A stretch of 64,000 bases of DNA from Streptococcus parasuis (GTDB lineage Bacteria > Bacillota > Bacilli > Lactobacillales > Streptococcaceae): the NCBI RefSeq assembly GCF_021654455.1, contig NZ_AP024276.1:1922001-1986000 (forward strand), given 5' to 3'. Below the pieces are notes generated by a model. The model saw only the letters and a list, made by a program, of their open reading frames with translations. It did not search any database and was not told the DNA's origin. Position numbers and translations under genes: made by a program. Shown here piece by piece: positions 8,026 to 17,672 of this stretch (position 1 is the first letter of the stretch; every line of letters begins with the position of its first letter).

Positions 8026-8808
8026 ATGAAAAAATATATCAGCCTCTACTTGTATAATATCAAAGTCTTCATGATGGCTCAGATGTCATTTCGCGTAGAC
8101 TTCTTTATCGGGCTATTCTCCTCTTTGATTGAACAAATTGTCTATCTCATTTTCCTCAACATTCTCTTTGGAAACATTAAGGAAATTGCTGGTTTCAATT
8201 ACGGCCAAATGCTTTTCATCTATGGAATTGCAACAGTTGGTCGATCTATTCACTTAATTTTCTTTGATAATCTTTGGATGTTTGGTAGTCGCTATATCCG
8301 ACAGGGTGAATTTGAACGACTCATGCTGATGCCTGTCAATCCACTCTTTCAACTCATTTGTGAACGAATTCAGCCACAAGGAATTGGAACGACGCTTATC
8401 GGTTCCATTGCCCTCTTTCAAGCTTCCAAAGAACTTGGCCTGGAATGGAGTCTTGGCAAACTAATCTTACTCATTTTTATTACAATTTGTATTGGCTTAC
8501 TCTATGCAGCAATACAGCTTGGACCTACTGCTCTAGCTTTTTGGATTGTAGAGTCTTTTCCATTAACTATGGGTATTTTTGCCCTCAATCAGATGGCCCA
8601 ATATCCTCTAAATATCTATCCAAAAATCATTCAGATTCTTCTAATTTTTGTCTTTCCTTACGCCTTCACAGCTTATTTCCCAGCACTCTATTTTTTAGAT
8701 TTGTCAATGTGGGGACTAGCCTTGCCACTTGTCCTTATCGTCATATTTAGCATCAATTACAAAATCTTCCGCTACGGCATGACCAAATTCACCAGTGTAG
8801 GTGGTTAA
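8026..8808 (+). CDS. ABC-2 family transporter permease, second subunit (DUF990-like)
   Basis: 260 residues, six predicted membrane segments, with the stretch DNLWMFGSRYIRQGEFERLMLMPVNPLFQ between segments, characteristic of the COG3694/DUF990 permeases. It starts one base after the stop of the first permease, with TTTGGAGG upstream. It should form the heterodimeric membrane channel of the exporter with the preceding gene. Confidence 0.82.
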   Translation: MKKYISLYLYNIKVFMMAQMSFRVDFFIGLFSSLIEQIVYLIFLNILFGNIKEIAGFNYGQMLFIYGIATVGRSIHLIFFDNLWMFGSRYIRQGEFERLMLMPVNPLFQLICERIQPQGIGTTLIGSIALFQASKELGLEWSLGKLILLIFITICIGLLYAAIQLGPTALAFWIVESFPLTMGIFALNQMAQYPLNIYPKIIQILLIFVFPYAFTAYFPALYFLDLSMWGLALPLVLIVIFSINYKIFRYGMTKFTSVGG

Positions 8809-8809
8809 A

Positions 8810-9090
8810 GAAGTCCGGGGGACTTCTTTAAGTTGGAAATAAAAGACAGCGGAGCTGGATGTCAATAGTTGAAGTCCGGGGGACTTCTTTAAGTTGGAAA
8901 TAAAGTCAGTGACCGTCGCTTTTTGAGTCTGTTAGTTTGCTTTTAGTACTAGTCCGACAAGGAACTGAGGTGCAGATAGAATCCTGTTACTATTTTGTTT
9001 CAAGGTAACAGGGTGAAGAGGCTCCACTGGAGCCTCTTCACTCATCAAATCAAGTCAACAACGTCTGCTATTGATTTTTTGAAGAGTATA
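8810..9090. repeat. BOX-like composite intergenic repeat with two identical 34-nt hairpin units
   Basis: Holds two exact 34-base copies (8810-8843 and 8871-8904) of a hairpin GAAGTCC-GGG-GGACTTC followed by TTTAAGTTGGAAATAAA. The first copy directly follows the stop of the exporter operon and could act as its terminator. Next comes a stretch with GGTGCAGATAGAA and a long hairpin, ending in TTGATTTTTTGAAGAGTATA. The right end and the GTTGGAAATA unit recur at 25874-26077, and the end motif at 56713-56818. The layout resembles streptococcal BOX elements. No gene is seen here. Confidence 0.65.
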
Positions 9091-9114
9091 AACTAAATGA
9101 CGAAATCATTACCT

Positions 9115-9158
9115 ACTAAAACAGCTTGACCGCCTTAAAGCAGTCAAGCTGTTTTAGT
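9115..9158. terminator. Strong bidirectional terminator
   Basis: Perfect 16-base stem (ACTAAAACAGCTTGAC and its complement) with a 12-base loop. The TAA stop of the reverse-strand HAD gene lies inside the right arm at 9154-9156. Confidence 0.9.
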
Positions 9159-9960
9159 TTGAGGTCAGCAGTACTTGTTCAACCACTTCTAATACTCCTG
9201 ATTGATTATTTGAAGGAGCAACAAACTTTGCTGCTCTAATCACTTCCTCTGGACTACCTTCCATCGCATAGGAATATGTAGCATATTCGAGCATTTCTAA
9301 ATCGTTACCACTATCACCAAATACCATTATTTCACTAGGAGAAATCTCCCATCGTCGGGCAAGAAAGTCTAAAGCGATCCCCTTGTTAATCCCTGAAGGG
9401 ATAATATCAATAAATCCAAACCCACTAGACACCGCACGGGCTTTTCCTTGACCAACTTGATTAAGCTCTTTCAACAAATCCGGAACAACTTCTTCTGATA
9501 AATGAAGAGTGATTATCGTCATCTTATCGTTCGGTAATTGTAATAGGCTTTCCACCTCCTCACAGACAAAATTATGACCTTGAATAAGTTGTTTAAAATC
9601 AACATTTACATCTTTTGCATAATAAAGTGCTTTAAAACCGCTAACTGAACAGGACCTTAGCAAATCCTTTTGATTTAAAATTTCTAATATTCTCTCTACA
9701 ATATCTTTCTCAAAATGAGATTCAAATATTCTGACACCGTTTTCTACGATAACAGCACCAACTTCGGAAACAATGGTCATTTGATTTGCTTCTTCCGTAA
9801 AAAAGGAACGAATCTGTTGGTATTGGTTTCCAGAAATGGCCGCCATCCGTACCCCCATTTCTTGCATTTTCTTGAATATTTTCTGAAATCTTGGACGGTC
9901 ATAATCATTTTGAGAATTGAGGAATGTCCCATCCATATCAAAGGCAATTAATCGAATCAT
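9154..9960 (-). CDS. Cof-type HAD-IIB family hydrolase
   Basis: 268 residues. Motif I is IAFDMDGTFLNS near the N-terminus with the two catalytic aspartates, motif II is AISGNQ, and motif IV is MVFGDSGNDLEMLEYA. These are the marks of Cof/YidA-type sugar phosphatases, soluble cytoplasmic enzymes that dephosphorylate small sugar phosphates or flavin-type substrates. It lies 1 base downstream of a second, related HAD gene and is probably co-transcribed with it. The specific substrate cannot be read from sequence. Confidence 0.88.
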   Translation of the reverse strand: MIRLIAFDMDGTFLNSQNDYDRPRFQKIFKKMQEMGVRMAAISGNQYQQIRSFFTEEANQMTIVSEVGAVIVENGVRIFESHFEKDIVERILEILNQKDLLRSCSVSGFKALYYAKDVNVDFKQLIQGHNFVCEEVESLLQLPNDKMTIITLHLSEEVVPDLLKELNQVGQGKARAVSSGFGFIDIIPSGINKGIALDFLARRWEISPSEIMVFGDSGNDLEMLEYATYSYAMEGSPEEVIRAAKFVAPSNNQSGVLEVVEQVLLTSN

Positions 9961-9961
9961 T

Positions 9962-10798
9962 TTACTCCCTCTCTTGTCTAATATAGGTCTCTATTACTCG
10001 GAAAACTCCTGACTCTAGATGGCTAGGCGCCCTATATTTGGCAATTGCCTTAACTCTATCTGTCGCATTTTCCATGGCATAGGAATACCCTACGTAGGAC
10101 AATAATTCGATATCGTTGTCTGAATCACCAAAGGCCATCACGTGCTCAGGGTCAATCCCTAAACTGTTCAAAACCTGCTCCAAGCCCCAAGCCTTATGAA
10201 TACCATGTGGTAAGATATCAATTGAGCCGTAACCACTCGTTACTGCAACTAATCGACCTTGAAAAGCCTGATTAAACTGCTCAGTTAGTTGATCTACGCG
10301 ATTTTCAGGCACCCATAGACCGACCTTATAAATCGGGTCAGAGGTAGAATAAGTACTGAGATTTTCTAAATATTTTACTCGATTTTGGAAAGCAGCCATT
10401 TGTGCAGGCTCAATTGGTAAATCAGTTCCTGCAAAAGGCATGTTTGCTCCTACCTGCATATAAATATTTTCTTTATTTGATAACATCAGACACACGTCAG
10501 CCCATTGTCCGCTGAAAAAATCTAAAATAGCCTTCGTTTCCTCTTGCAGAATAGTACGACGAATAAGTGTTCTACCATTCTGATAGACATGAGCCCCATT
10601 ATCTGCTACAAAGATTAGTCGGTCTTCAAATCCTTTACAAAGTTGCAGTAATCTACCCATTCCATTGCCGCTAGCAATCACAAAAGGAATATTTTTTTGA
10701 TCTAACTGATTCAAAATGATAGAAAAACGTTCTTTATCAAAACTTCCCTGACCATCTAAAAATGTTCCATCCATATCTGTTGCTATTAGTTTTATCAT
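9962..10798 (-). CDS. Cof-type HAD-IIB family hydrolase
   Basis: 278 residues from the ATG at 10798, which has AAGGAGAAA upstream. Motif I IATDMDGTFLDG, motif II VIASGNG, and motif IV MAFGDSDNDIELLSYV. It is a paralogue of the following gene and precedes it by one base. The reading to 10873 adds a 25-residue tail without a ribosome site. Its leader and first codons are copied, in decayed form, at 13037-13127. Confidence 0.88.
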   Translation of the reverse strand: MIKLIATDMDGTFLDGQGSFDKERFSIILNQLDQKNIPFVIASGNGMGRLLQLCKGFEDRLIFVADNGAHVYQNGRTLIRRTILQEETKAILDFFSGQWADVCLMLSNKENIYMQVGANMPFAGTDLPIEPAQMAAFQNRVKYLENLSTYSTSDPIYKVGLWVPENRVDQLTEQFNQAFQGRLVAVTSGYGSIDILPHGIHKAWGLEQVLNSLGIDPEHVMAFGDSDNDIELLSYVGYSYAMENATDRVKAIAKYRAPSHLESGVFRVIETYIRQERE

Positions 10799-10955
10799 AC
10801 AATTTCTCCTTTTTTTTACGCTAGGGGTATGCAAAGGGGTAAAAAGATGTGCAAAGCCCAAAAGGGTGTGCATCTTTTAACGATTTGATTCCCCCTTGAT
10901 TTTACACATCTTCTTCTCTTTATTTATTGTATCATACAATTCTAACTATTACGGA

Positions 10956-11480
10956 TTATTTCTTCAAATCTGTAATCAACATTCCAAATACGAAGCTATC
11001 TGTCCATTCACCCTTATTCCAATAATCCTTTATGAAATGTGCTTCCTGTCTCATCCCAAGGTTTTGACATAATTTTTTAGAGGCTATGTTTCTAGCATCT
11101 AAATTTGCTTGAATTCTATGAATATTATATTCAGCAAATAATTTTTTTATTACGGCTTCAACCGATTCATTTGCATAACCTTTCCCAGAAAATTTTGGGT
11201 TAAATACAAATCCAATCTCTACAGTTTGTTTCATGCCTGTATACCAAACGGATATATCACCAATAACCTTTTTATCCAATACTACAGCAAGATTTAAGCT
11301 CGAGTTCTCCTCTAATTTGTTATTTTTAATTTTCTTTTCGAACTCTTCTTTATCTTCAGTATTCCATTCATCTTCTAAAAGGTATCTACATACATCTGCA
11401 TCAGTATAAATCTCAAAAGTATCTTCGATATCATCTGATCTAAACGGTCGTATATTTAATCGCTTTGTGTTCAATATCAT
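10956..11480 (-). CDS. GNAT family N-acetyltransferase (RimJ/RimL-like)
   Basis: 174 residues. It starts TKRLNIRPFRSDDIEDTFEI and has the GNAT acetyl-CoA region VEIGFVFNPKFSGKGYANESVEAV and the C-terminal NIASKKLCQNLGMRQEAHF, the pattern of the RimJ/RimL/YdaF group that acetylates protein N-termini or small amines. GGAGAAG lies before the ATG. Base composition is more AT-rich than most of the window, fitting an accessory region. Confidence 0.82.
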   Translation of the reverse strand: MILNTKRLNIRPFRSDDIEDTFEIYTDADVCRYLLEDEWNTEDKEEFEKKIKNNKLEENSSLNLAVVLDKKVIGDISVWYTGMKQTVEIGFVFNPKFSGKGYANESVEAVIKKLFAEYNIHRIQANLDARNIASKKLCQNLGMRQEAHFIKDYWNKGEWTDSFVFGMLITDLKK

Positions 11481-11611
11481 TTATCTTCTCCTGCTGTTTT
11501 CCCATTAATTTTCTACATCTTAATTATACTAAAATTCTGCGCTATTATATCATACCCTCAAAGTCTTTTACCAATCACAAAAAGCCATAACTAGCTCCTC
11601 TTTTTCTCTCG

Positions 11612-11794
11612 CTAGCCTAGCAGAAAAAATTCTTTATCTCTATTTCTTTCTAAAGATAGATTTAACTTCCTTAATGTCTGTGCAATATCCAAAGAGGATA
11701 TTTTTTTATTTAACTTTTCCAATACATACTTCTTAATATCATTATAAGTCACACTTCTTTCAGCTCTGGTTAAATCATCATCAGTAATTGAAAC
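11612..11794 (-). pseudogene. C-terminal fragment resembling the tail of RlmD-type rRNA methyltransferases
   Basis: A 60-codon open stretch ending in TAG, with no start codon or ribosome site, reads SVTYNDIKKYVLEKLNKKIS followed by SLDIAQTLRKLNLSLERN. This resembles the accessory tail found after the catalytic domain in many Firmicute RlmD/RumA proteins (typical words ATYEEIKEYVLEKYGLKVSS and LYIAQVKRK). An in-frame stop lies directly upstream and no methyltransferase core is nearby, so this is a stranded remnant. The family call is from memory of the motif. Confidence 0.5.
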
Positions 11795-11915
11795 TTAAAC
11801 CTTTAATCTATCTTTCGACCTAAGTTTGGACAAAAGCGTCACCGCCTCCACGTGAAACGAGTGCTCACTAAATACATCTAGTAATCCTGTTCGTATGGGG
11901 AAACATATTCATGAA

Positions 11916-11950
11916 CCTTTTAACGATAGGTAGAAACTATCGTTAAAAGG
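11916..11950. repeat. Perfect 14-base inverted repeat
   Basis: Arms CCTTTTAACGATAG and CTATCGTTAAAAGG enclose a 7-base loop, about 25 bases past the stop of the GNAT gene at 11976. It could be a terminator for that gene, though the U-tract is weak, or an operator. The core TTTAACGAT recurs at 10877-10885, 12849-12857, 12894-12902, 13118-13126 and 13428-13436 in this island. Confidence 0.6.
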
Positions 11951-11975
11951 TATCAGACAGATTAACTGGGATTTA

Positions 11976-12491
11976 TCATTTATTATATTTTTTTATTTCA
12001 AAGATAAAACCACCTATATTCTCTTTCTGAATTAAGGAAAAGTCTTGACCATTAAAATCTTTTCTAATTGTAATTGTGTTAAGACAGTCATATCCCAATT
12101 CATAATAAAGTTTCATTGCTTTTAAATTTCTCGCAGCAACTTCAATATATAATGATTCAGAATATGATTTTACTATTTCTTCAAGTTTTCTAATAACAAA
12201 ACTTCCAATACCTTTTCTCTGATATTCTTTAAGTATAAATAAGTCTTCTAGCCAGTCTACCTCGGCCCCTCTATTCCCCATGTGAGCAAAACCTATAAAA
12301 TTTGACTGCTTCTTTATTAAAAATAGTTTATGACCCTCATTTGTCCAATCTTCATAATCAAGCCCTGCATCTTCATCAGATTGTTCAATATTATTATGTT
12401 CATTCCAAAATCCTTTAATAAGTTCACAAGAAACTTTTTTTAAGTCACTTGTTGTTTCTATCAATTCAATTTCACTTAAATTTGTTTCCAT
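11976..12491 (-). CDS. GNAT family N-acetyltransferase
   Basis: 171 residues with the acetyl-CoA motif LFILKEYQRKGIGSFVIRKLEEI and the downstream AARNLKAMKLYYELGYDC. The acidic loop EHNNIEQSDEDAGLDYEDW is like aminoglycoside or small-amine acetyltransferases, but no antibiotic class can be assigned. AAAGGAGT lies upstream of the ATG. It is AT-rich, with decayed sequence on both sides, so horizontal acquisition is plausible. Confidence 0.8.
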   Translation of the reverse strand: METNLSEIELIETTSDLKKVSCELIKGFWNEHNNIEQSDEDAGLDYEDWTNEGHKLFLIKKQSNFIGFAHMGNRGAEVDWLEDLFILKEYQRKGIGSFVIRKLEEIVKSYSESLYIEVAARNLKAMKLYYELGYDCLNTITIRKDFNGQDFSLIQKENIGGFIFEIKKYNK

Positions 12492-12860
12492 TTCCTTTTT
12501 ACTAACTCCTTTGATTTTTATTCATCTTATTATCGTAGTTATAAAATATATTTTAGATTTAAGCTGAATATTTAGCCATTACATTTTTCTAATTTCGACA
12601 ACTTCTAATTTATCCTACTCCTTCACACCATCCATACCGTTGACACGACCTACCTAAATATCCAAAGTGTTGCTACCAGCAAGTATTTAGAAGATATTTT
12701 TGACCACTAATTTCATAGTTTTCAAACTCAAAAATTGAATCTAAAAATCATAAACCTATTGATTTCAAGCCTTTCAGAGCCTTTGACATCCTACTCCCTT
12801 GTCATCAATACTAGAGCCTCCACGTGTCAAGTACAAGAAAACATATCATTTAACGATTAC
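12492..12860. other. Gene-free AT-rich stretch
   Basis: No open frame with a start and ribosome site is convincing. On the forward strand about 12630-12708 reads a protein-like tail (HTVDTTYLNIQSVATSKYLE then DIFDH and a stop), which may be the end of a lost gene; I cannot assign it to a family. Small forward frames over 12735-13028 look like chance. Confidence 0.4.
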
Positions 12861-13049
12861 ATACTTTTTAACGATAATAAACTATTTAACGATTTCAATA
12901 TTTCCTCAAAATTACTTGTACTATCCAAATTGTTATCTGTGGCTTTTTCCGCCCTTTCTGTCCAACAAAACCGTCCAAACCCATTATACCAACGCTATTT
13001 ATTTAGGTACATTGTATCAATAACCTAGTTGCCATTTCTGTTGCTATTA
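12861..13049 (-). pseudogene. Decayed copy A of a 189-nt duplicated segment (TetR remnant joined to HAD-like start)
   Basis: Aligns end to end, without net length change, with 13403-13591. Reverse-strand reading contains DSTSNFEEILKSLNSLLSLK, homologous to the TetR C-terminal remnant in copy B but stopped right after it. Upstream, the start MIKLIATEMATRLLIQCT (13059 to a stop at 13003) copies the first codons of the HAD gene at 10798 and then diverges. Multiple stops make both parts non-functional. Confidence 0.6.
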
Positions 13050-13127
13050 GTTTTATCATACAATTTCTCCTTTTTTTACGCTAGGGGTGTGCAAACGCTA
13101 TTTAGGGTGTGCATCTTTTAACGATTT
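13037..13127 (-). repeat. Copy of the HAD-gene leader and start (matches 10776-10886)
   Basis: The stretch reproduces the HAD gene's first codons, its AAGGAGAAA-type ribosome site and the upstream GGTGTGCATCTTTTAACGAT block. It carries one internal deletion of about 20 bases relative to 10776-10886. It overlaps the end of duplicated segment A. It looks like a recombination scar rather than a working leader. Confidence 0.65.
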
Positions 13128-13212
13128 ACTAAATCCTTGTTTTTTCTGCATTTTCACTTTGCTTTTATTGTATTACATTAACAAAGTTTTCGCCTATAAT
13201 AAAAACGTACAA

Positions 13213-13470
13213 TTATGTTGCTTTTGATTTGAATAATATATCATTTATATGCTTCATAACTTCTTCTGGGCTTTCATCAAAATCATATTTAACCCATTGG
13301 TAAATTAAACCAAAATAACCATGTGTAAAATATGACATTAAATATGATGTTTTTTTATCATAAAATTCTCCATCAATAATAAAATTTTCAATAACAACCA
13401 TAATACTTTTTATCGATAATAAACTATTTAACGATTTCAATATTTCTTCAAAAACACTTGTACTATCCAC
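13213..13470 (-). pseudogene. TetR family regulator, C-terminal remnant
   Basis: 85-codon frame whose sequence (SLNSLLSIKSIMVVIENFII, then SYFTHGYFGLIYQWVKYDFD and ESPEEV) matches the ligand-binding end of streptococcal TetR proteins, closely like the end of the intact TetR at 5656. There is no helix-turn-helix domain. Upstream on the same strand a HAD-like start (MTVGLIATEIGIRKLIQYN) runs into a stop. Treated as a broken gene. Confidence 0.65.
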
Positions 13471-13591
13471 ATAGTCATATGTTACTTTTTCTTCTCTTTC
13501 TATTCAGCAAAACCGTCCAGCCCTCTTATGCCAACGATATTTATTTCGTTATATTGTATCAATTTTCTTATTCCGATTTCTGTTGCGATTA
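13403..13591. repeat. Copy B of the 189-nt direct repeat
   Basis: Direct repeat of 12861-13049 at a distance of 542 bases. Copies share ACGATAATAAACTATTTAAC-type and CAAAACCGTCC blocks. Divergence is by many substitutions, suggesting an old duplication. Confidence 0.65.
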
Positions 13592-13614
13592 ATCCAACCG
13601 TCATTTTTTTCTCC

Positions 13615-14886
13615 TTACCATGATAATTTGACAAATTCCTTCATTTCCTGATAGGCTGTATCCACTCGCGCCTGTGTCTCAGGGTCCAATTGTCCATAAT
13701 ACTGTCCACCAGCAATCCAATCTTCTAATATATAGGTTTGATAGGTGAATTGTTCATAACCTTCTGTTGAATAAGTACCCTTTGAAACACGACTAACCCA
13801 GGTGGGATGAGCTTGAGCTGCTTGAATACTTGTCTGACCATCCTTTTTCTGAATGATCACATCCATTAGAACACCTCTCTCAGTCCACTGGGCATTAGGG
13901 GTATCTCCCATGGTTTCTATACGCTGATTAGACAGAAAATTTCCCATAGAGTAGATAATCAATTTTTTCTGGCCGTCTTTCTCAATAATTTCAGCTGGTT
14001 CAACCACATGAGGATGTCCTCCAAAAATAATGTCTGCTCCCCAGTCTACCATTTCCCGATATAGACTCATCTGTTCTTCCGTTGGTTCCAACTGGTATTC
14101 CACACCCGTCTGAGGCATGACAATGGTAATGTCCGCCTCTTTTTCAGCCTGTTCAATCTCTTCTTGCATCTTTTCTTGATTGAAATCTGATAAATAAGCA
14201 TCATATTCCTCTTGACTCAGCAAAGCCTCCATCCCATTGAAACCGTATGCATAGGCTAATACTGCAATTCGAATACCATTTACCTCACGAATATAGATTG
14301 GAGCAGTTGACCGATTTCCGTCAGCATAAACTCCAACCGTGTCCACCCCAGCTTGCTGGAAAGCATTAACTGTGGAAATCAGACCTGAAAGATGAGAATC
14401 TAGGATATGATTGTGAGCCAAGTCCACCAAGTCATAGCCTGCATCATGAATATTGGTGGCAACGATGCTAGGGGCATTAAAAAGTGGATACCCCGCCAAA
14501 TCAAAATCTGGCGAAATAGTCCCTTCAAAATCTGCAATAGCAAAATCTGCCTGGTCTATCCAGGGCTTGACATAGGTAAAATTCTCCGAAAAATCATAAC
14601 TCCCATCAAATTGCTCTGACCCTCGAAGAATTGGTAAATGATACAGTAAATCCCCATGGGCCATAATCCGAGCAGTTTCTACTGTTGAAGCATGGCTTGA
14701 TGGTTTAATCTGACTAGACTCAGTTTGTTGTTTCTCTGCCGGCTGACTTTTTCCTGAAGTGAAATATTCATTTAAAAGTATGATAGACAACAATACTCCA
14801 GCTAATGCACAAATGAAGAAAAAGTGTCCTCTTGTCCGTGATACTGCTCGTCTATTTCTGCGACCATAGCTAGTTCTTCTTCCCAT
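13615..14886 (-). CDS. CapA family protein (metallophosphoesterase-like, membrane-anchored)
   Basis: 423 residues. A basic cytoplasmic head (RRTSYGRRNRRAVSRTRG) and one membrane segment (FFFICALAGVLLSIILL) precede an extracellular PGA_cap domain with metal-ligand motifs ARIMAHGDLLYH, ADFEGTISPD, LVDLAHNHILD, DIIFGGHPHVVEP and YSMGNFLSN. The family includes CapA/PgsA of poly-gamma-glutamate synthesis, but no capB/capC genes are adjacent, so a role in capsule of that type is not supported. It is a stand-alone gene on the reverse strand. A broad role in cell-surface polymer metabolism is the safest statement. Confidence 0.85.
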   Translation of the reverse strand: MGRRTSYGRRNRRAVSRTRGHFFFICALAGVLLSIILLNEYFTSGKSQPAEKQQTESSQIKPSSHASTVETARIMAHGDLLYHLPILRGSEQFDGSYDFSENFTYVKPWIDQADFAIADFEGTISPDFDLAGYPLFNAPSIVATNIHDAGYDLVDLAHNHILDSHLSGLISTVNAFQQAGVDTVGVYADGNRSTAPIYIREVNGIRIAVLAYAYGFNGMEALLSQEEYDAYLSDFNQEKMQEEIEQAEKEADITIVMPQTGVEYQLEPTEEQMSLYREMVDWGADIIFGGHPHVVEPAEIIEKDGQKKLIIYSMGNFLSNQRIETMGDTPNAQWTERGVLMDVIIQKKDGQTSIQAAQAHPTWVSRVSKGTYSTEGYEQFTYQTYILEDWIAGGQYYGQLDPETQARVDTAYQEMKEFVKLSW

Positions 14887-15023
14887 ATCAATCCACCTCG
14901 TATTAACTTCATTACTTACTTATTATACGACTTTTTTCTCAAAAAATCTAAAGAAATTAGCCATTTCTAAATTCATATACCTTTTGTAATAATTCAAGTT
15001 TCGGCATCTTCCGACTGGAAATA

Positions 15024-15057
15024 AAAAGGCCGGAAATACAATACATTCCAGTCTTTT
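15024..15057 (-). terminator. Terminator of pyrD
   Basis: Twelve-base stem (AAAAGGCCGGAA with TTCCAGTCTTTT, one mismatch and one wobble) just past the pyrD stop, followed by a U-run on the reverse strand. Confidence 0.7.
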
Positions 15058-15074
15058 CTTAATTCTCCTCACAT

Positions 15075-16013
15075 CTAGTCATCTAAATGCCGTAACTTCC
15101 CTCGGAAGTCTTCAATACTGTGATAGCCCTTTTCAAGCATGATGGCTTGCAATTCAGCTGTGATTCGTTCAAAAGCGACAGGACCTTCTTTATGAAGAGT
15201 CGTCCCAATTTGAACCATACTAGCACCACATAAAATATGCTCAAAAGCATCACGTCCCGTCAGAACACCACCTGTTCCAACAATCTGAATTTCAGGTTTC
15301 AACCGTTGGTAAAAGGCATGGACATTGGCAAGGGCAGTTGGTTTGATATATTCTCCTCCAATACCCCCAAAACCATTTTTGGGCTTGATAACAACTGATT
15401 CATCTTCAATGTAGAGACCGTTACCAATTGAATTGACACAATTGACAAAGGCTAGTGGAAACTGATTAAAGATTGCTGCTGCTTGATCAAAATGAACAAT
15501 ATCAAAGTAAGGTGGCAACTTTATACCAAGCGGTTTTGTAAAATACGTGAATACTTCGCGCAAAATGGCTTCCGTCGTTTCAAAATCATATGCAATTTGT
15601 GGTTTTCCGGGAACATTTGGACAAGAGAGGTTTAGTTCCGTTAATCCATTAAAGTCACTAGCCTCTACTGTTTTTAAAATCTGATGAGTTTCATCTGGCG
15701 ACATTCCAACTAAGGATAAAACAAATGTGCGTTCTGGTTCCGTTTCCTGCAATTCCAACAAATAATCCAAATAATAAGCCAAGCCCTGATTCGGCAAGCC
15801 CATCGAATTAATAGAACCAAGTGGCACATTCTGGTACCGTGGTTCTGGATTCCCCGAACGATATTCTAAGGTTGCTGTTTTTGTAACAAACGTTCCTGCT
15901 GCAGACTGTTTCACTTCATTCAGCTCTTCCTTGGTCATACACCAAACACCAGCTGCATTCATCAAGCAATTATCAAACTGAAATCCACCTAAAGTTGTTG
16001 CTGTTGAAACCAT
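15075..16013 (-). CDS. pyrD: Dihydroorotate dehydrogenase, type 1A (fumarate-dependent)
   Basis: 312 residues, the size of the Lactococcus PyrDA enzyme. It catalyses oxidation of dihydroorotate to orotate in pyrimidine synthesis, cytosolic, with fumarate as acceptor. Visible motifs are the FMN/substrate region [25 protein letters not shown], the active-site loop [12 protein letters not shown] with catalytic Cys, and [20 protein letters not shown]. No pyrK partner is adjacent, as expected for type 1A. GGAGG lies 5 bases before the ATG at 16013; an in-frame ATG at 16034 has no ribosome site. Confidence 0.93.
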   Translation of the reverse strand: MVSTATTLGGFQFDNCLMNAAGVWCMTKEELNEVKQSAAGTFVTKTATLEYRSGNPEPRYQNVPLGSINSMGLPNQGLAYYLDYLLELQETEPERTFVLSLVGMSPDETHQILKTVEASDFNGLTELNLSCPNVPGKPQIAYDFETTEAILREVFTYFTKPLGIKLPPYFDIVHFDQAAAIFNQFPLAFVNCVNSIGNGLYIEDESVVIKPKNGFGGIGGEYIKPTALANVHAFYQRLKPEIQIVGTGGVLTGRDAFEHILCGASMVQIGTTLHKEGPVAFERITAELQAIMLEKGYHSIEDFRGKLRHLDD

Positions 16014-16145
16014 ATTATCCTCCATATAGGTCATTCTTTCTTGATTATATCATAAGAAACAAACGGATTTTCTTCATTTACTACTAACGTTCGGATTTTA
16101 AACCGAAATTTTATTAAATTTTTTTAAAATTCTTACATTTTCTTC

Positions 16146-16174
16146 TTTACAATTAAAAATCATAGTGCTATAAT
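16146..16174 (+). promoter_or_regulatory. Promoter of gdhA
   Basis: TTTACA (16146-16151), 17-base spacer and extended -10 TGCTATAAT ending at 16174. It is directly followed by the CodY-like boxes. Confidence 0.8.
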
Positions 16175-16206
16175 AATTTTCAGATAAATTAAATTGTCAG
16201 ACAATT
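16175..16206. promoter_or_regulatory. Two adjacent CodY-like boxes at the gdhA start site
   Basis: AATTTTCAGATAAAT (16175-16189) and AATTGTCAGACAATT (16192-16206) each match the CodY consensus AATTTTCWGAAAATT at 13 of 15 positions. The second also forms an 11-base palindrome (16188-16210). They lie immediately after the -10, an ideal position for repression when branched-chain amino acids are plentiful. Confidence 0.7.
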
Positions 16207-16219
16207 TAATAAATAATAA

Positions 16220-17584
<1,365 letters not shown>

Positions 17585-17633
17585 TCTCCAGCTTATTTGT
17601 GATAGCCTCCAACCAATTAAATAACTATAAGCG

Positions 17634-17666
17634 AAATCCCGAATTGCAAAAATCAATTCGGGATTT
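17634..17666. terminator. Bidirectional terminator after gdhA
   Basis: Perfect 13-base stem AAATCCCGAATTG / CAATTCGGGATTT with a 7-base loop and U-tracts both ways; also serves the convergent reverse gene. Confidence 0.9.
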
Positions 17667-17672
17667 TTTCTA

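Noticed and set aside
12735-13028. Two forward frames of 97 and 74 codons in the gene-poor island
   Set aside because: Overlap each other and a decayed duplicated segment; low-complexity AT-rich translation without ribosome sites.
13615-14886. CapA as part of a poly-gamma-glutamate capsule operon
   Set aside because: No capB or capC neighbours; lone CapA-family proteins are common.
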